From CAMCYM01 sp964405405 (GTDB lineage: Bacteria > Bacteroidota > Bacteroidia > Flavobacteriales_D > Sanyastnellaceae), in contig CAYONT010000017.1 in assembly GCA_964405405.1 (NCBI GenBank), forward strand, positions 1 to 37,418: a stretch of 37,418 bases of DNA. The letters run 5' to 3'. Of this stretch, positions 14,401 to 21,592 are shown in pieces. The first letter of the stretch is position 1, and the number at the start of each line of letters is the position of its first letter. Below the pieces are notes generated by a model. It was given only the letters and a program-made list of their open reading frames with translations, was not told the DNA's origin and searched no databases. The position numbers and the translations under genes were made by a program.

Positions 14401-14809
14401 CGCCGGGCCTGAGCACCTCCGTCCAGTCCACCGCCACCGCCCCAATCGTCATCGCCGACTCCCGGTCGAAACAAGGCGTGAACGACGTCCCGTGGTTGCG
14501 CGTGTGCCAAAGCCCGCCCGACGCGTACGCCACGTAAAATTCAGCGCCCGTTCCCGGCTTGACGGCCAAATCCACCACCCGCCCCCCCATCACAGTCGGC
14601 CCCACATTCCGCAATTCCCACCCATCCGACCAACTCGCCCCCGCCAACTGATTGACCACCGAGTCCCTTTCCAACATGCGTTCTGGCGAGGTAGGCACCA
14701 GACCGGGCCACCGTCCCCGGCGCACCCCCACCTCCTGACCCCAAGCCACTGCCCCCCATCCCGCCCACAGCATCACGTATGCAGTCCAAATCCGTGCTCC
14801 GTTTCTCAT
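11405..14809 (-). CDS. Large secreted BNR/sortilin-type beta-propeller protein
   Basis: A 1134-residue exported protein with signal peptide MRNGARIWTAYVMLWAG ending AWGQ. It is built of Asp-box/BNR repeats of the VPS10/sortilin and glycosyl hydrolase-like type: S-D-D-G-G-R-N-W near residue 170, then RDAGATW, SGDGGISW, SGDGGATW, SLDQGQTW, SRDGGYTW, TDDDGRSW and SVDGGRTAF. About two propeller blades precede and about five follow a low-complexity insert at roughly residues 430-500. That insert is made of hairpin-repeat DNA plus an 18-bp tandem repeat. A Thr-rich hexamer repeat lies near 945-960 and a C-terminal beta-rich module ends it. No T9SS sorting domain is visible. The start overlaps the mazG-like stop by 4 bp. 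Function and ligand are unknown. Confidence 0.85.
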   Translation of the reverse strand: MRNGARIWTAYVMLWAGWGAVAWGQEVGVRRGRWPGLVPTSPERMLERDSVVNQLAGASWSDGWELRNVGPTVMGGRVVDLAVKPGTGAEFYVAYASGGLWHTRNHGTSFTPCFDRESAMTIGAVAVDWTEVLRPGVGGSLGAGMPRRIWVGTGEVNSSRSSYAGTGIFVSDDGGRNWRHAGLEGAHHVGRIVLHPTQPDVAWVAVLGPLYTPNGAVGGVYQTRDAGATWTRQLAGPTPTTGAVDLVVDPTDPDHLYAAMWDRTRRAWDFRGTGAGSGIWESGDGGISWNRISSPEWGFPDSQQGEVGRVGLAFHAGSGTLYALLDDHRPRPAKPADLALPADSVPALQPRDFLTMSATDWSALDSARLGRYLTDNGFPDSLSVAVVRQRVAEGKARPADLHGYLYGYGADAAAREREAEEKTMGATVWRWEAARGDGAARRDSAVRGDERNEIRDGDAGREGEAGREGEAGREGEAGREDAARREGEAGREGERGPGEGGGRWVQTHEGLLEPCYSTYGYYFGLLRVDPIDPERLYIGGVPLLTSGDGGATWTALAAGHVHVDHHALYLNPADPHHIISGNDGGINISWDRGAHWIKCNSPAVGQCYAIETDQRSPFHIYAGFQDNGTWVGPSDHAPDPEWVATGRYGWEELGGGDGMQVEVDPRNPDVVITGYQFGNYQVQDLASGEALSLRPMHALGEPPLRWNWQTPVALSPHQPDILYLCSNKVHRSLDQGQTWETISPDLTRGGRAGNVPFGTISTFHESPLRFGQCAVGTDDGRIHVSRDGGYTWVECASPLPQAPPDRTLWVTEVLWSAHHRNRLYVAMNGYRLDHFEAYVFQTDDDGRSWERLFGELPPEPVNALAQPKTEGAEGWLFVGTDHGLYGSVDGGRTAFVASRSLPRVAVHDLAFQNDAKALVIGTHGRSVYVLDARPAFASAERLAMHGTATATSTTTTTATTTAAAPAPDLASLLTGRVELRVELGAAPEVTYDPEAGERRWDGTFPDLPAFEWDVFSDRMAFLNWEVLGPDSQVVVAFSGTLSRGWQVLEVPLSVWEPVVGDAAVGGAAGAAAVAGGALDAVVRSEDLGPEGSRNGVRRYLTPGTYRLRGYYRDWVWSVNSPRIDVVEATFTLSE
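11925..11972. repeat. Hexamer-type tandem repeat CGTGGT/CGTGGC in the BNR gene
   Basis: About eight imperfect copies of a 6-bp unit (GTGGTC, GTGGCC, GTGGAC) encode an Ala/Thr-rich linker of the form TATATSTTTT between the last propeller blade and the C-terminal module. The period is a multiple of three, so copy changes keep frame. Confidence 0.75.
13330..13434. repeat. 18-bp tandem repeat in the BNR gene (peptide AGREGE)
   Basis: About six units of CCCTCCCGACCCGCCTCG, one partly diverged (CCGACGCGCAGCG), encode repeated AGREGE on the minus strand. It joins directly to the hairpin/heptamer mosaic at 13435-13515, and together they interrupt the propeller. Confidence 0.85.
13435..13515. repeat. 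In-frame copy of the hairpin/heptamer mosaic inside the BNR gene
   Basis: It contains TATCTCGGCGCGCAGCGCC (13480-13498), identical over 19 bp to 15252-15270 in the mazG-like gene, plus ATCTC-type linkers. In the minus frame it reads GAARRD and then RGDERNEIRDG. There is no stop codon in the coding frame. Confidence 0.85.
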
Positions 14810-15291
14810 GGGTTCCTCAGTTTTTCATTTGCCCGGTGCCGCTCGCTGTCCCGGTGGGTCTTCTTTTCGACATTGCGCCGCAGGGCCTCGGTGAGGTCGA
14901 CTTCGGTTTGGTTTGCCAATGCGAAGACGACCCAAAGCACGTCCGCCAGCTCATCCCCCAGATCCATGGCGGCATCCGAAGGCTTTTCGCTTTGGTCTCC
15001 ATAACGCCGGGCCATGATCCGCGCCACCTCACCCACCTCCTCCGTCAGGATGGCACAATTCGTCAGTGGAGAAAAGTACCGCACCCCGACGGTCCGAATC
15101 CACTCGTCCACAAGCTGTTGCGCCTCACGAAGGGTGATTTCCCCACCTCCCTGTTCCGCCGCCACTCCGCCCCCCGCCGCTCCGCCCCCACCATTTCGTA
15201 TCTCATATTTCTCATCGCCGCGCGCCGCGCCATCACCTCTCTCATATCTCTTATCTCGGCGCGCAGCGCCCCCCTCACTTTCTGTTGTCAT
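14806..15291 (-). CDS. MazG-like nucleotide pyrophosphohydrolase with repeat-derived N-terminus
   Basis: This is a MazG-type all-alpha NTP pyrophosphohydrolase, a housecleaning enzyme that hydrolyses (d)NTPs to NMP and PPi. The core begins at about residue 51 (EITLREAQQLVDEWI) and carries the metal-binding pairs EEVGE (84-88) and DELAD (113-117). At 161 residues it exceeds the roughly 110-residue single-domain form because its first 50 residues are low-complexity and encoded by the hairpin/heptamer repeat, with GAARRD, RGDEKYEIRNG and Gly-rich stretches. The ATG overlaps the dtd stop by 4 bp, and its stop overlaps the BNR start by 4 bp. No ATG is visible nearer the core, though a non-ATG internal start is possible. 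Confidence 0.85.
   Translation of the reverse strand: MTTESEGGAARRDKRYERGDGAARGDEKYEIRNGGGGAAGGGVAAEQGGGEITLREAQQLVDEWIRTVGVRYFSPLTNCAILTEEVGEVARIMARRYGDQSEKPSDAAMDLGDELADVLWVVFALANQTEVDLTEALRRNVEKKTHRDSERHRANEKLRNP
15180..15275. repeat. In-frame copy of the hairpin/heptamer mosaic inside the mazG-like gene
   Basis: It includes the perfect hairpin GGCGC-GCA-GCGCC (15258-15270) and ATCTCTTATCTC-type linkers. The plus-strand string TATCTCGGCGCGCAGCGCC at 15252-15270 recurs at 13480-13498. On the minus strand it encodes residues of about 6-37 of the mazG-like protein without a stop. Confidence 0.85.
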
Positions 15292-15740
15292 TCGCGGTTC
15301 TTTGAGTCCATGAAAATGGTCACCGGGCCATCGTTGAGCAGCTCCACTTGCATGTCAGCTCCGAAAATGCCTGCTTCGATGGGGGTTGTGGTTTGCAAGG
15401 CCAAATCCAACAAAAACTGTTCATACAATTCCGTGGCTTGCTCCGGCCGGGCGGCCCGGATGAAGCTCGGACGGTTCCCTTTTTTGTAAGAGGCATGTAA
15501 GGTGAATTGGCTGACCACCAACACCCGGCCTTCCACCTCAGCGAGATTGGCGTTCATTTTGCCTTCTCTGTCTGAGAAGACACGCAGCCCCGCGATTTTG
15601 CCGGCGAGCCAGGTGCTGTCCTCCGGTCCATCGGCGCCCTCGATGCCCAACAGGACCAGCAACCCCCGGTCGATGGCCCCGACTGTCTCACCTGCCACCC
15701 GAACCCGGGCCCAGGCCACCCGTTGAATCAAGGCGCGCAT
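15288..15740 (-). CDS. dtd: D-aminoacyl-tRNA deacylase
   Basis: Dtd hydrolyses D-aminoacyl-tRNAs (and Gly-tRNA(Ala)), a proofreading step in translation. The 150 residues are the normal length. The start MRALIQRVAWARVRV is typical, and the two active-site motifs are present: SQFTL (77-81) and the cross-subunit cis-Pro motif GPVT (138-141). It is the first gene of a three-gene minus-strand chain in which each junction is a 4-bp ATGA-type overlap (dtd, mazG-like, BNR). A TATTTTCG box (15752-15745) ends 4 bp before the ATG, so the transcript may be nearly leaderless. Confidence 0.96.
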   Translation of the reverse strand: MRALIQRVAWARVRVAGETVGAIDRGLLVLLGIEGADGPEDSTWLAGKIAGLRVFSDREGKMNANLAEVEGRVLVVSQFTLHASYKKGNRPSFIRAARPEQATELYEQFLLDLALQTTTPIEAGIFGADMQVELLNDGPVTIFMDSKNRE

Positions 15741-15780
15741 GATGCGAAAATAGGAACCACCCTCCGCCAGCGCACAAAAA

Positions 15781-15808
15781 AAGGGCCGTCTCCGAAGAAA
15801 CGGCCCTT
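15781..15808 (-). terminator. Intrinsic terminator of the collagen-like lipoprotein gene
   Basis: AAGGGCCGT (15781-15789) pairs with ACGGCCCTT (15800-15808) in a perfect 9-bp stem with a 10-nt loop. On the minus strand the stem is followed by a run of T (complement of the A-run at 15775-15782). It lies 26 bp past the stop codon at 15835. Confidence 0.9.
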
Positions 15809-15834
15809 CCCGCGGCCCAGCAGGCCGCCCCAGA

Positions 15835-16341
15835 TTACTTGCGCAAGACCTCGATGAGCTTGTCGCAGTCGGCGAGGATGTCGTCGGTGAGTACCTCGTA
15901 GTCCCGCTGTCCCATGGTTACCACCCGCACGGGGTAGGTCAAGTCCACCGTGGTAGCAGGGTCGTGGTCCAACCCCACGATTCCACCTGTATCCGCAGTC
16001 CAGAAGTAGGCCCAGCCGGTGATGGGGGTCCAGGCGCTAGGAATCTGGTTCCAGTAGCCATACTCGTCCTGCACGTACACCAGCACAACGCCCTCGTTGA
16101 AGACGGCTTCGGTGATGTTCGGCGCAGCGAATTCGACATAGGCCGCCTGCCAATCGCCCGGTGCAACCGAGGTTTCGTAGATCGCAAACGACGCGCCTTC
16201 ACCCGCAGGACCGGCAGGACCGGTGGCTCCAGCAGGACCGGCAGGACCGGCAGGACCCTGGGGGCCTTCCTTGGCACAAGACGCAAACAACAGGGCGGTA
16301 GCGCCCAACAACACAAACGCCCAAGACTGGGACACTTTCAT
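15835..16341 (-). CDS. Lipoprotein with collagen-like Gly-X-Y repeat
   Basis: A 168-residue lipoprotein. The signal peptide (SWAFVLLGATALLFA) ends with lipobox Cys22. It is followed at once by about eight Gly-X-Y triplets (residues 26-49, mostly GPA), encoded by 9-bp near-repeats. The remaining roughly 120 residues form a beta-rich globular domain of unknown function (YETSVAPGDWQAAYVEF, YVQDEYGYWNQIP). Collagen-like tails next to the lipid anchor occur in several Bacteroidota lipoproteins and probably act as trimerising stalks. The ATG at 16341 starts the signal peptide. It has its own terminator and is divergent from purL, so it is probably monocistronic. Confidence 0.82.
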   Translation of the reverse strand: MKVSQSWAFVLLGATALLFASCAKEGPQGPAGPAGPAGATGPAGPAGEGASFAIYETSVAPGDWQAAYVEFAAPNITEAVFNEGVVLVYVQDEYGYWNQIPSAWTPITGWAYFWTADTGGIVGLDHDPATTVDLTYPVRVVTMGQRDYEVLTDDILADCDKLIEVLRK

Positions 16342-16436
16342 GGTGTAATGGTTTGAATGGGTTTTGAAGAAAAAATCGTTGGCAATATACACACCATCTG
16401 CTGCGTTCTGCGTGCCGGGGGGCCGGGTGGAAAGTG

Positions 16437-16444
16437 TAATTTTG
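16437..16444 (+). promoter_or_regulatory. -7 element TAATTTTG for purL
   Basis: An exact TAnnTTTG match followed by GCCTGA, 42 bp upstream of the purL ATG. The extended form TAATTTTGGCCTGA resembles the elements at 6250 and 10534. No strong -33 TTG is seen. Confidence 0.5.
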
Positions 16445-16486
16445 GCCTGAAACATCGGACGGAGATTTCCGACAGAACCTTTGAGC

Positions 16487-18730
16487 ATGCAAGCATCTAC
16501 TGCCCCCGCCACGCTGGAACAGGCGGTCCACATGGGCCTCCGTCCGGAGGAGTTTGAATCGTTGACGGGGCTGCTGGGCCGGGCGCCCAACTTCACGGAG
16601 ATGTGCATCTACAGCGTCATGTGGAGCGAGCATTGTTCGTACAAGAACTCCATTCGGTGGCTCAAAACGTTGCCCAAGGACGGCCCGCACATGCTGGTGA
16701 AGGCCGGCGAAGAAAATGCGGGCATCGTGGACATCGGAGACGGCTGGGGCTGCGCTTTCAAGATCGAGAGCCACAACCATCCCTCGGCGCTCGAGCCTTA
16801 CCAAGGTGCGGCAACCGGGGTCGGGGGCATCAACCGCGACATCTTCACCATGGGGGCTCGCCCGGTGGCTCAACTGAACAGCTTGCGCTTCGGGTCCTTG
16901 GAGCATGACCGCACCCGGTGGTTGCTTGGCGGGGTCGTGAAGGGCATCGGGGACTACGGAAACGCCTTCGGCATCCCGGTCGTCGGGGGCGAGGTGTATT
17001 TCGATGACTGCTACCTCGAGAATCCGCTGGTGAATGCGATGTCGGTGGGATTGTTGCGAACCGACCGCATCATCTCGGCCAAGGCCCAAGGGCCTGGGAA
17101 TCCGGTGTATATCGTGGGTTCGGCCACGGGGAAGGACGGCATCCAAGGCGCTTCGTTCGCCTCCCGGGACATGACCGCTGAGAGCGCTTCGGACCTGCCC
17201 GCCGTGCAGGTGGGCGACCCTTTCCAGGAGAAGTTGCTGCTGGAGGCCACCTTGGAGCTCGCAGCCACCGATGCCGTGGTGGGCATGCAGGACATGGGGG
17301 CAGCAGGCATCACTTGCTCGACCTCCGAAATGTCGGCCGGCGGCGGGGTGGGGATGGAGATTCACCTGGACCGGGTCCCGTTGCGCCAGTCGGGCATGGA
17401 GCCCTTTGAAATCCTGTTGAGCGAGTCGCAGGAGCGCATGCTCGTGGTGGTTCGGAAGGGCCAGGAGGCAGTGGTGGAAGCCATTTTTGCCAAATGGGAC
17501 CTCCACGCGGTTGCCATCGGAACGGTTACCGAGGGACCGATGCTCCGCTACTTCATGGACGGCACGTTGGTGGCTGAAGTTCCAGCAGAGACGCTGGTGT
17601 TGGGAGGTGGGGCACCGGTGTATGAGCGGGAGTACCGCGAGCCGGACTGGTTTGCGGGGCAGGCCCAGTGGACGGCAGACGACATCCCCGTCCCCAGCTT
17701 GGAGGAGGCGGTAGACCTGGCAGAGGCGCTCATCCAGTCGCCCAACATTGCCTCCAAGCGTTGGATCTACGAACAGTACGATGGAACCGTGGGGACTGTG
17801 AATTGCACCACCAACCGCCCCGCGGATGCTGGGGTGGTTCGGGTTCGGGGAACGAACAAGGCGCTGGCCCTGACGGTCGATTGCAATGCGCGTTACGTGG
17901 AGGCAGATCCGTTCCAAGGCGCCGCCATCGCGGTGGCAGAGGCCGCCCGAAACATCAGTTGCACCGGAGCTGTGCCGTCCGCCATCACGAACTGCCTCAA
18001 CTTCGGGAACCCCTACAACCCGGAGGTTTACTGGCAGTTCGTTCGGGCCATCGAGGGCATGGGGGCGGCCTGTCGGGCGCTTGGCACGCCAGTCACGGGT
18101 GGAAACGTGAGTTTTTACAACCAGTCCACCCTGTCGGATGGGAGTTCGAAAGCCGTGTTCCCCACGCCGACCATCGGGATGGTGGGGGTCATGGCCGACT
18201 TGAAGCACCAGATGTCGCTGGACTTCAAGGAAAAAGGGGAGTTGATTTTCCTGTTGGGCGATGTAAAACCCTGCATCGCATCTTCGGAATACCTGGTGCG
18301 GATGCACGGGGTGAAGCGTTCGCCGGCGCCGCACTTCGATTTGGACGCCGAGTTGAAAGTTCAGGCTTGTGTGCGAGAGGCCATCCACCGTTTCACCGTC
18401 CAAGCAGTGCACGATGTCTCGGAGGGTGGACTGTTCGTGGCCCTGCTCGAGATGGGCATGCCCCGGGGGCTGGGATTCGACATCGAGACGGACAGCGGCA
18501 TCCGGCTGGACGCCTTCCTGTTCGGGGAGGGGCAGGGGCGCGTGGTGGTCAGTTGCACCGAGGCGCAGCAGGACATGTTCCTCGATGTGGTGGAAGCCCA
18601 TGGCGTGCCGGTGGTCCTGTTGGGCCATGTCACAAAAGGGAAGTTGCAGGTGGACGGGGTGGGCTTCGGAACCTGTGAGGACCTGCGCAACACCTATGAG
18701 AACGCCATCGCAGAAGAGATGGAGGCATGA
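16487..18730 (+). CDS. purL: Phosphoribosylformylglycinamidine synthase subunit PurL (small form)
   Basis: PurL catalyses the ATP-dependent conversion of FGAR to FGAM in purine synthesis. The 747-residue protein is the small, multi-subunit form that needs PurQ (glutaminase) and PurS; neither is in the window. Conserved elements are FTEMCIYSVMWSEHCSYKNS near the N terminus, KIESHNHPSALEPYQGAATGVGGINRDIF split over two adjacent motifs, GARPVA, the QDMGAAGITCS motif and, in the second half, NCLNFGNP and HDVSEGGL. The ATG at 16487 was chosen over a TTG 6 bp upstream. The stop overlaps the next gene by 4 bp. Confidence 0.95.
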   Translation: MQASTAPATLEQAVHMGLRPEEFESLTGLLGRAPNFTEMCIYSVMWSEHCSYKNSIRWLKTLPKDGPHMLVKAGEENAGIVDIGDGWGCAFKIESHNHPSALEPYQGAATGVGGINRDIFTMGARPVAQLNSLRFGSLEHDRTRWLLGGVVKGIGDYGNAFGIPVVGGEVYFDDCYLENPLVNAMSVGLLRTDRIISAKAQGPGNPVYIVGSATGKDGIQGASFASRDMTAESASDLPAVQVGDPFQEKLLLEATLELAATDAVVGMQDMGAAGITCSTSEMSAGGGVGMEIHLDRVPLRQSGMEPFEILLSESQERMLVVVRKGQEAVVEAIFAKWDLHAVAIGTVTEGPMLRYFMDGTLVAEVPAETLVLGGGAPVYEREYREPDWFAGQAQWTADDIPVPSLEEAVDLAEALIQSPNIASKRWIYEQYDGTVGTVNCTTNRPADAGVVRVRGTNKALALTVDCNARYVEADPFQGAAIAVAEAARNISCTGAVPSAITNCLNFGNPYNPEVYWQFVRAIEGMGAACRALGTPVTGGNVSFYNQSTLSDGSSKAVFPTPTIGMVGVMADLKHQMSLDFKEKGELIFLLGDVKPCIASSEYLVRMHGVKRSPAPHFDLDAELKVQACVREAIHRFTVQAVHDVSEGGLFVALLEMGMPRGLGFDIETDSGIRLDAFLFGEGQGRVVVSCTEAQQDMFLDVVEAHGVPVVLLGHVTKGKLQVDGVGFGTCEDLRNTYENAIAEEMEA

Positions 18731-19566
18731 AAAAGAAACTCGTCGAATCCGTGGAGTCGGTGGATTGGGCCGGCTGGTGGGAATACGTGCGTACCCCCGA
18801 TTTCCGCAAGGTGCTGACCCGGGTGGGGGGGCTGTGGGTGCTCTTCTTGGGCGTCACATGGTTGACCCTTCGGCTGTACAGCCGGCACGGGGCGGGCCTG
18901 GAGGTTCCCCAGGTCACGGGCATGGATTTTGAGGAAGCCCGGGAGCTTTTGGAGGGTTTGGGCTTCGAAACCATCCACATCGATAGCATTTACAGCGCGA
19001 AGGCGGTTCCTTTTCAGGTTGTAGACCAAATCCCCCTCGAAGGCAGCGTCATCAAGCAGAACCGCCGAATCTACCTCACGACGTATCGGGCCACGCCGCC
19101 CAGTGAAGACCTGGGGGTGGAGGAAGGGATGGACTCCCGGGTTGCCCGCATCACGCTGGAAAACAAGGGGTTCGAGATTTCTGAGCGGTACGAAGCGAAC
19201 ATCCCGTTGGCGGACAAGGTGGTCCGTGTGGAGAGCGCTCGGGGCAAGGTATTGGGCCCCCGCTCCCAACTTCCGCGTGGCGCCAAGGTAACGTTGGTCA
19301 TCGGACGCATGGGGAGCGATGCGGGACTGGTCCCCGATGTCTTGGGGCTGACGCTGGACTCGGCACGGGCGGTGCTGGGCCGAAGCCAGTTCGCAGTGGG
19401 CCTGGCTTCGTTCCGCGGCTGCGGCTCGGGTGCAGATTCGACTTCGGCCGTGGTGGTGTCACAGGTTCCGCCTGCAGACGGAATGAAGGTGCCGATGGGT
19501 ACAGAGATCGACTTGGATTTTCAATGTGGCGGGGCGATTCCGGCCGTTCAAGGCAACCTGCCATGA
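18727..19566 (+). CDS. Membrane-anchored PASTA domain protein
   Basis: A 279-residue protein with a cytoplasmic N terminus, one membrane segment (about 33-52, VGGLWVLFLGVTWLTLRLY) and three periplasmic PASTA domains: LEVPQVTGMDFEEARELLEG, then MDSRVARITLENKGFEI, then LVPDVLGLTLDSARAVLG. PASTA domains bind peptidoglycan fragments in penicillin-binding proteins and kinases. No kinase or transpeptidase domain is attached here. It overlaps purL by 4 bp and is followed 37 bp later by a T9SS cargo gene and rluD. A PASTA protein beside rluD is a familiar arrangement in Flavobacteriia as I recall, but the role is unknown. Confidence 0.88.
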   Translation: MKKKLVESVESVDWAGWWEYVRTPDFRKVLTRVGGLWVLFLGVTWLTLRLYSRHGAGLEVPQVTGMDFEEARELLEGLGFETIHIDSIYSAKAVPFQVVDQIPLEGSVIKQNRRIYLTTYRATPPSEDLGVEEGMDSRVARITLENKGFEISERYEANIPLADKVVRVESARGKVLGPRSQLPRGAKVTLVIGRMGSDAGLVPDVLGLTLDSARAVLGRSQFAVGLASFRGCGSGADSTSAVVVSQVPPADGMKVPMGTEIDLDFQCGGAIPAVQGNLP

Positions 19567-19603
19567 GGTTTGTCCGTTTCCAACTTCTAAATACGTTGTC
19601 GCG

Positions 19604-21592
19604 ATGAGGGAAGCCTGTGCAAAGTTGTGGAGGGGCCGGGGTTTGCGCCGGGCCTTGTGGGGGTTGATGGTCCTGGGAGCGGGCGCCGGAGTGGCCCGGG
19701 CGCAGGGAGGGGCCGTGGGCGGGGGCGGGTCTGGGGCCGTGGGAGGGGAGGAGGAACGGGATTTGCTCATCGTCCCGGTGGGGCCAGGTCGGGCGGAGTC
19801 GGGTCGGGCGGGGTCGGGTGGTTCGGGCGCCCGAGGGGGAGGGCTCATTGCGTTGCCGTTTTTCGATGACTTCTCCACGCCGTCGTTTGCGGATGCCCCG
19901 GATGAGATCCCGGAGGCGCTCTTGCGGTGGGAGGCAGGGAGTGCCCGGATCACCCAGACCTATGCCCTGATGCCTCCCACCATCGGGGTGGCGACCCTGG
20001 AGGGGCTGGACCGAACAGGGTATCCGTACAGCTTCAACGGGGCGAACCCATCGGGCTGGTGCGACACCCTGACCTCCCTGCCCATCAACCTCGGGGGCTA
20101 CACAGCGGAGTCCGGGGTGCACCTGGTCTTTCATTACCAAGGAGGGGGGCGCGGCAATGCCCCCGATGTCGGTGAGGACGAACTGGTGTTGGAGTTCAAG
20201 ACCACCGGGGGGGGCGGGGAAACGTTGTGGACGGAGGTTTGGTCTACGACCGAGCGCTCGACCACGGAGTTCACCCGCGCCATTGTGCCCGTTGCAGACC
20301 AAATCCATCTCCAACCGGGCTTCCAGTTCCGGTTCCGGAACTACGGTGCCCTCTCCGGGAACGTGGACATGTGGCACATCGACTATGTTTTCCTTGACGA
20401 CAACATCGATCCCGCCACGTTTGAGGTCCTGAGCGAGGTGGCTTTCGTGGAGCCGGAGTACACCTTTTTGCGTCAGTTTTCCCGCATGCCTTGGACGCAC
20501 TTCATCGGCAATCCGGGACTGCACATGCTGGACAGCACCACCACACTGCACCGGAATTTGAGTGGGACCCAAGCGGACAACGTCATCGGAGGCTACCGGG
20601 TCGCTTACCAGGGCGACATCGAAACCTACACGAACACGTTTGCGAACACCTTTGTCGCACCTTATGAAGTCTTCAACACAGGGTATTATGTGAACGCCGC
20701 CCCCAACAACTTCGTTTTTGACGAAAGCGTGAACGACACCTGCGCCACGTTCGAGGTCTCCCTGTGGGAGAGTTCCATCGGGTTGCTCCACACGGAAAAG
20801 GTGGGGGTGATTGACAACGACAGCATCCGCTTTGACCAGGTGTTTGTGAACGATTATGCGTACGATGATGGTTCTGCAGAGAAGGCGTACGCGTTGACAG
20901 CTGCGGGCGGTAAGGTGGCTTTGCGCTACCAGTTGGCGGAGGCGGATACGTTGCTGGGTTTGGCCATCCACTTCACGCCGTATTACACCAACGCCGCGCA
21001 GGAGACGTTTTTGCTGCGCGCTTGGGCGGATGAGGCGGGGATTCCGGGGGCAGAGTTGGGCGAGAATTATTACCTGCATTCGCCCCTCTACTTCACGGCT
21101 GGACACGATGTGTTCGCTTTCTACCCGTTCGATGCGCCGATTCCGGTGGAAGGGGTGATTCATGTGGGTTTGGTCCAAACCGGCAACACCATGCTCAACT
21201 TCGGGCTGGACAAGAATTCTTCAGCAAACATCGGAAAGCTCCGGTACCAGTTGGGGTTGGGGGGCGAGTGGCTGGCATCGGGCATTGAGGGAACGGTCAT
21301 GATCCGGCCGGTGTTGCGGGCGGGCAAGCAGGAGGTTTGGACCGGGGTTGTCGAGGCGGGGGACGGGGAACTGGGCGAGGGGTTGCGGGTATTCCCGAAC
21401 CCGACCACCGGGCTGCTCCAGGTCCAGATGGTGCAGGCCGGAAGCTGGGTGGTATGTGACCTCACCGGCAAGGTGTGTGCCCGGGGGTGGGCAGCGACGG
21501 GAAATTGGACGCTGGACGCTTCGGAATGGTCCCCAGGAATGTACGTCCTGCGCACGGACACAGGTGCGACGGTTCGATGGATGCTGAATTGA
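19604..21592 (+). CDS. T9SS type A sorting domain-containing protein
   Basis: A 662-residue exported protein. The signal peptide (RALWGLMVLGAGAGVARAQ) is followed by a Gly-rich low-complexity stretch (about 20-70) encoded by GTCGGG-type repeats. A large beta-rich region carries LPFFDDFST, GGRGNAPDVGEDELVLEF and DMWHIDYVFLDDN, typical of flavobacterial cargo proteins of unknown function. It ends with a C-terminal sorting domain: VFPNPTTGLLQVQM, then LTGKVCARG, SPGMYVLRT and the final WMLN. The ATG at 19604 starts the signal peptide. Its last 16 bp overlap the rluD start, so the two are probably co-transcribed. Confidence 0.85.
   Translation: MREACAKLWRGRGLRRALWGLMVLGAGAGVARAQGGAVGGGGSGAVGGEEERDLLIVPVGPGRAESGRAGSGGSGARGGGLIALPFFDDFSTPSFADAPDEIPEALLRWEAGSARITQTYALMPPTIGVATLEGLDRTGYPYSFNGANPSGWCDTLTSLPINLGGYTAESGVHLVFHYQGGGRGNAPDVGEDELVLEFKTTGGGGETLWTEVWSTTERSTTEFTRAIVPVADQIHLQPGFQFRFRNYGALSGNVDMWHIDYVFLDDNIDPATFEVLSEVAFVEPEYTFLRQFSRMPWTHFIGNPGLHMLDSTTTLHRNLSGTQADNVIGGYRVAYQGDIETYTNTFANTFVAPYEVFNTGYYVNAAPNNFVFDESVNDTCATFEVSLWESSIGLLHTEKVGVIDNDSIRFDQVFVNDYAYDDGSAEKAYALTAAGGKVALRYQLAEADTLLGLAIHFTPYYTNAAQETFLLRAWADEAGIPGAELGENYYLHSPLYFTAGHDVFAFYPFDAPIPVEGVIHVGLVQTGNTMLNFGLDKNSSANIGKLRYQLGLGGEWLASGIEGTVMIRPVLRAGKQEVWTGVVEAGDGELGEGLRVFPNPTTGLLQVQMVQAGSWVVCDLTGKVCARGWAATGNWTLDASEWSPGMYVLRTDTGATVRWMLN

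Noticed and set aside
12902..15004. Long plus-strand ORF of 700 codons opposite the BNR gene
   Set aside because: It is an antisense shadow in GC-rich DNA: low-complexity Pro/Arg/His-rich product with no domain, whereas the minus strand gives clear BNR repeats, a signal peptide and MazG motifs.
16199..18628. Minus-strand ORF of 809 codons opposite purL
   Set aside because: The His/Arg-rich product has no recognisable domain and lies opposite a fully conserved purL.
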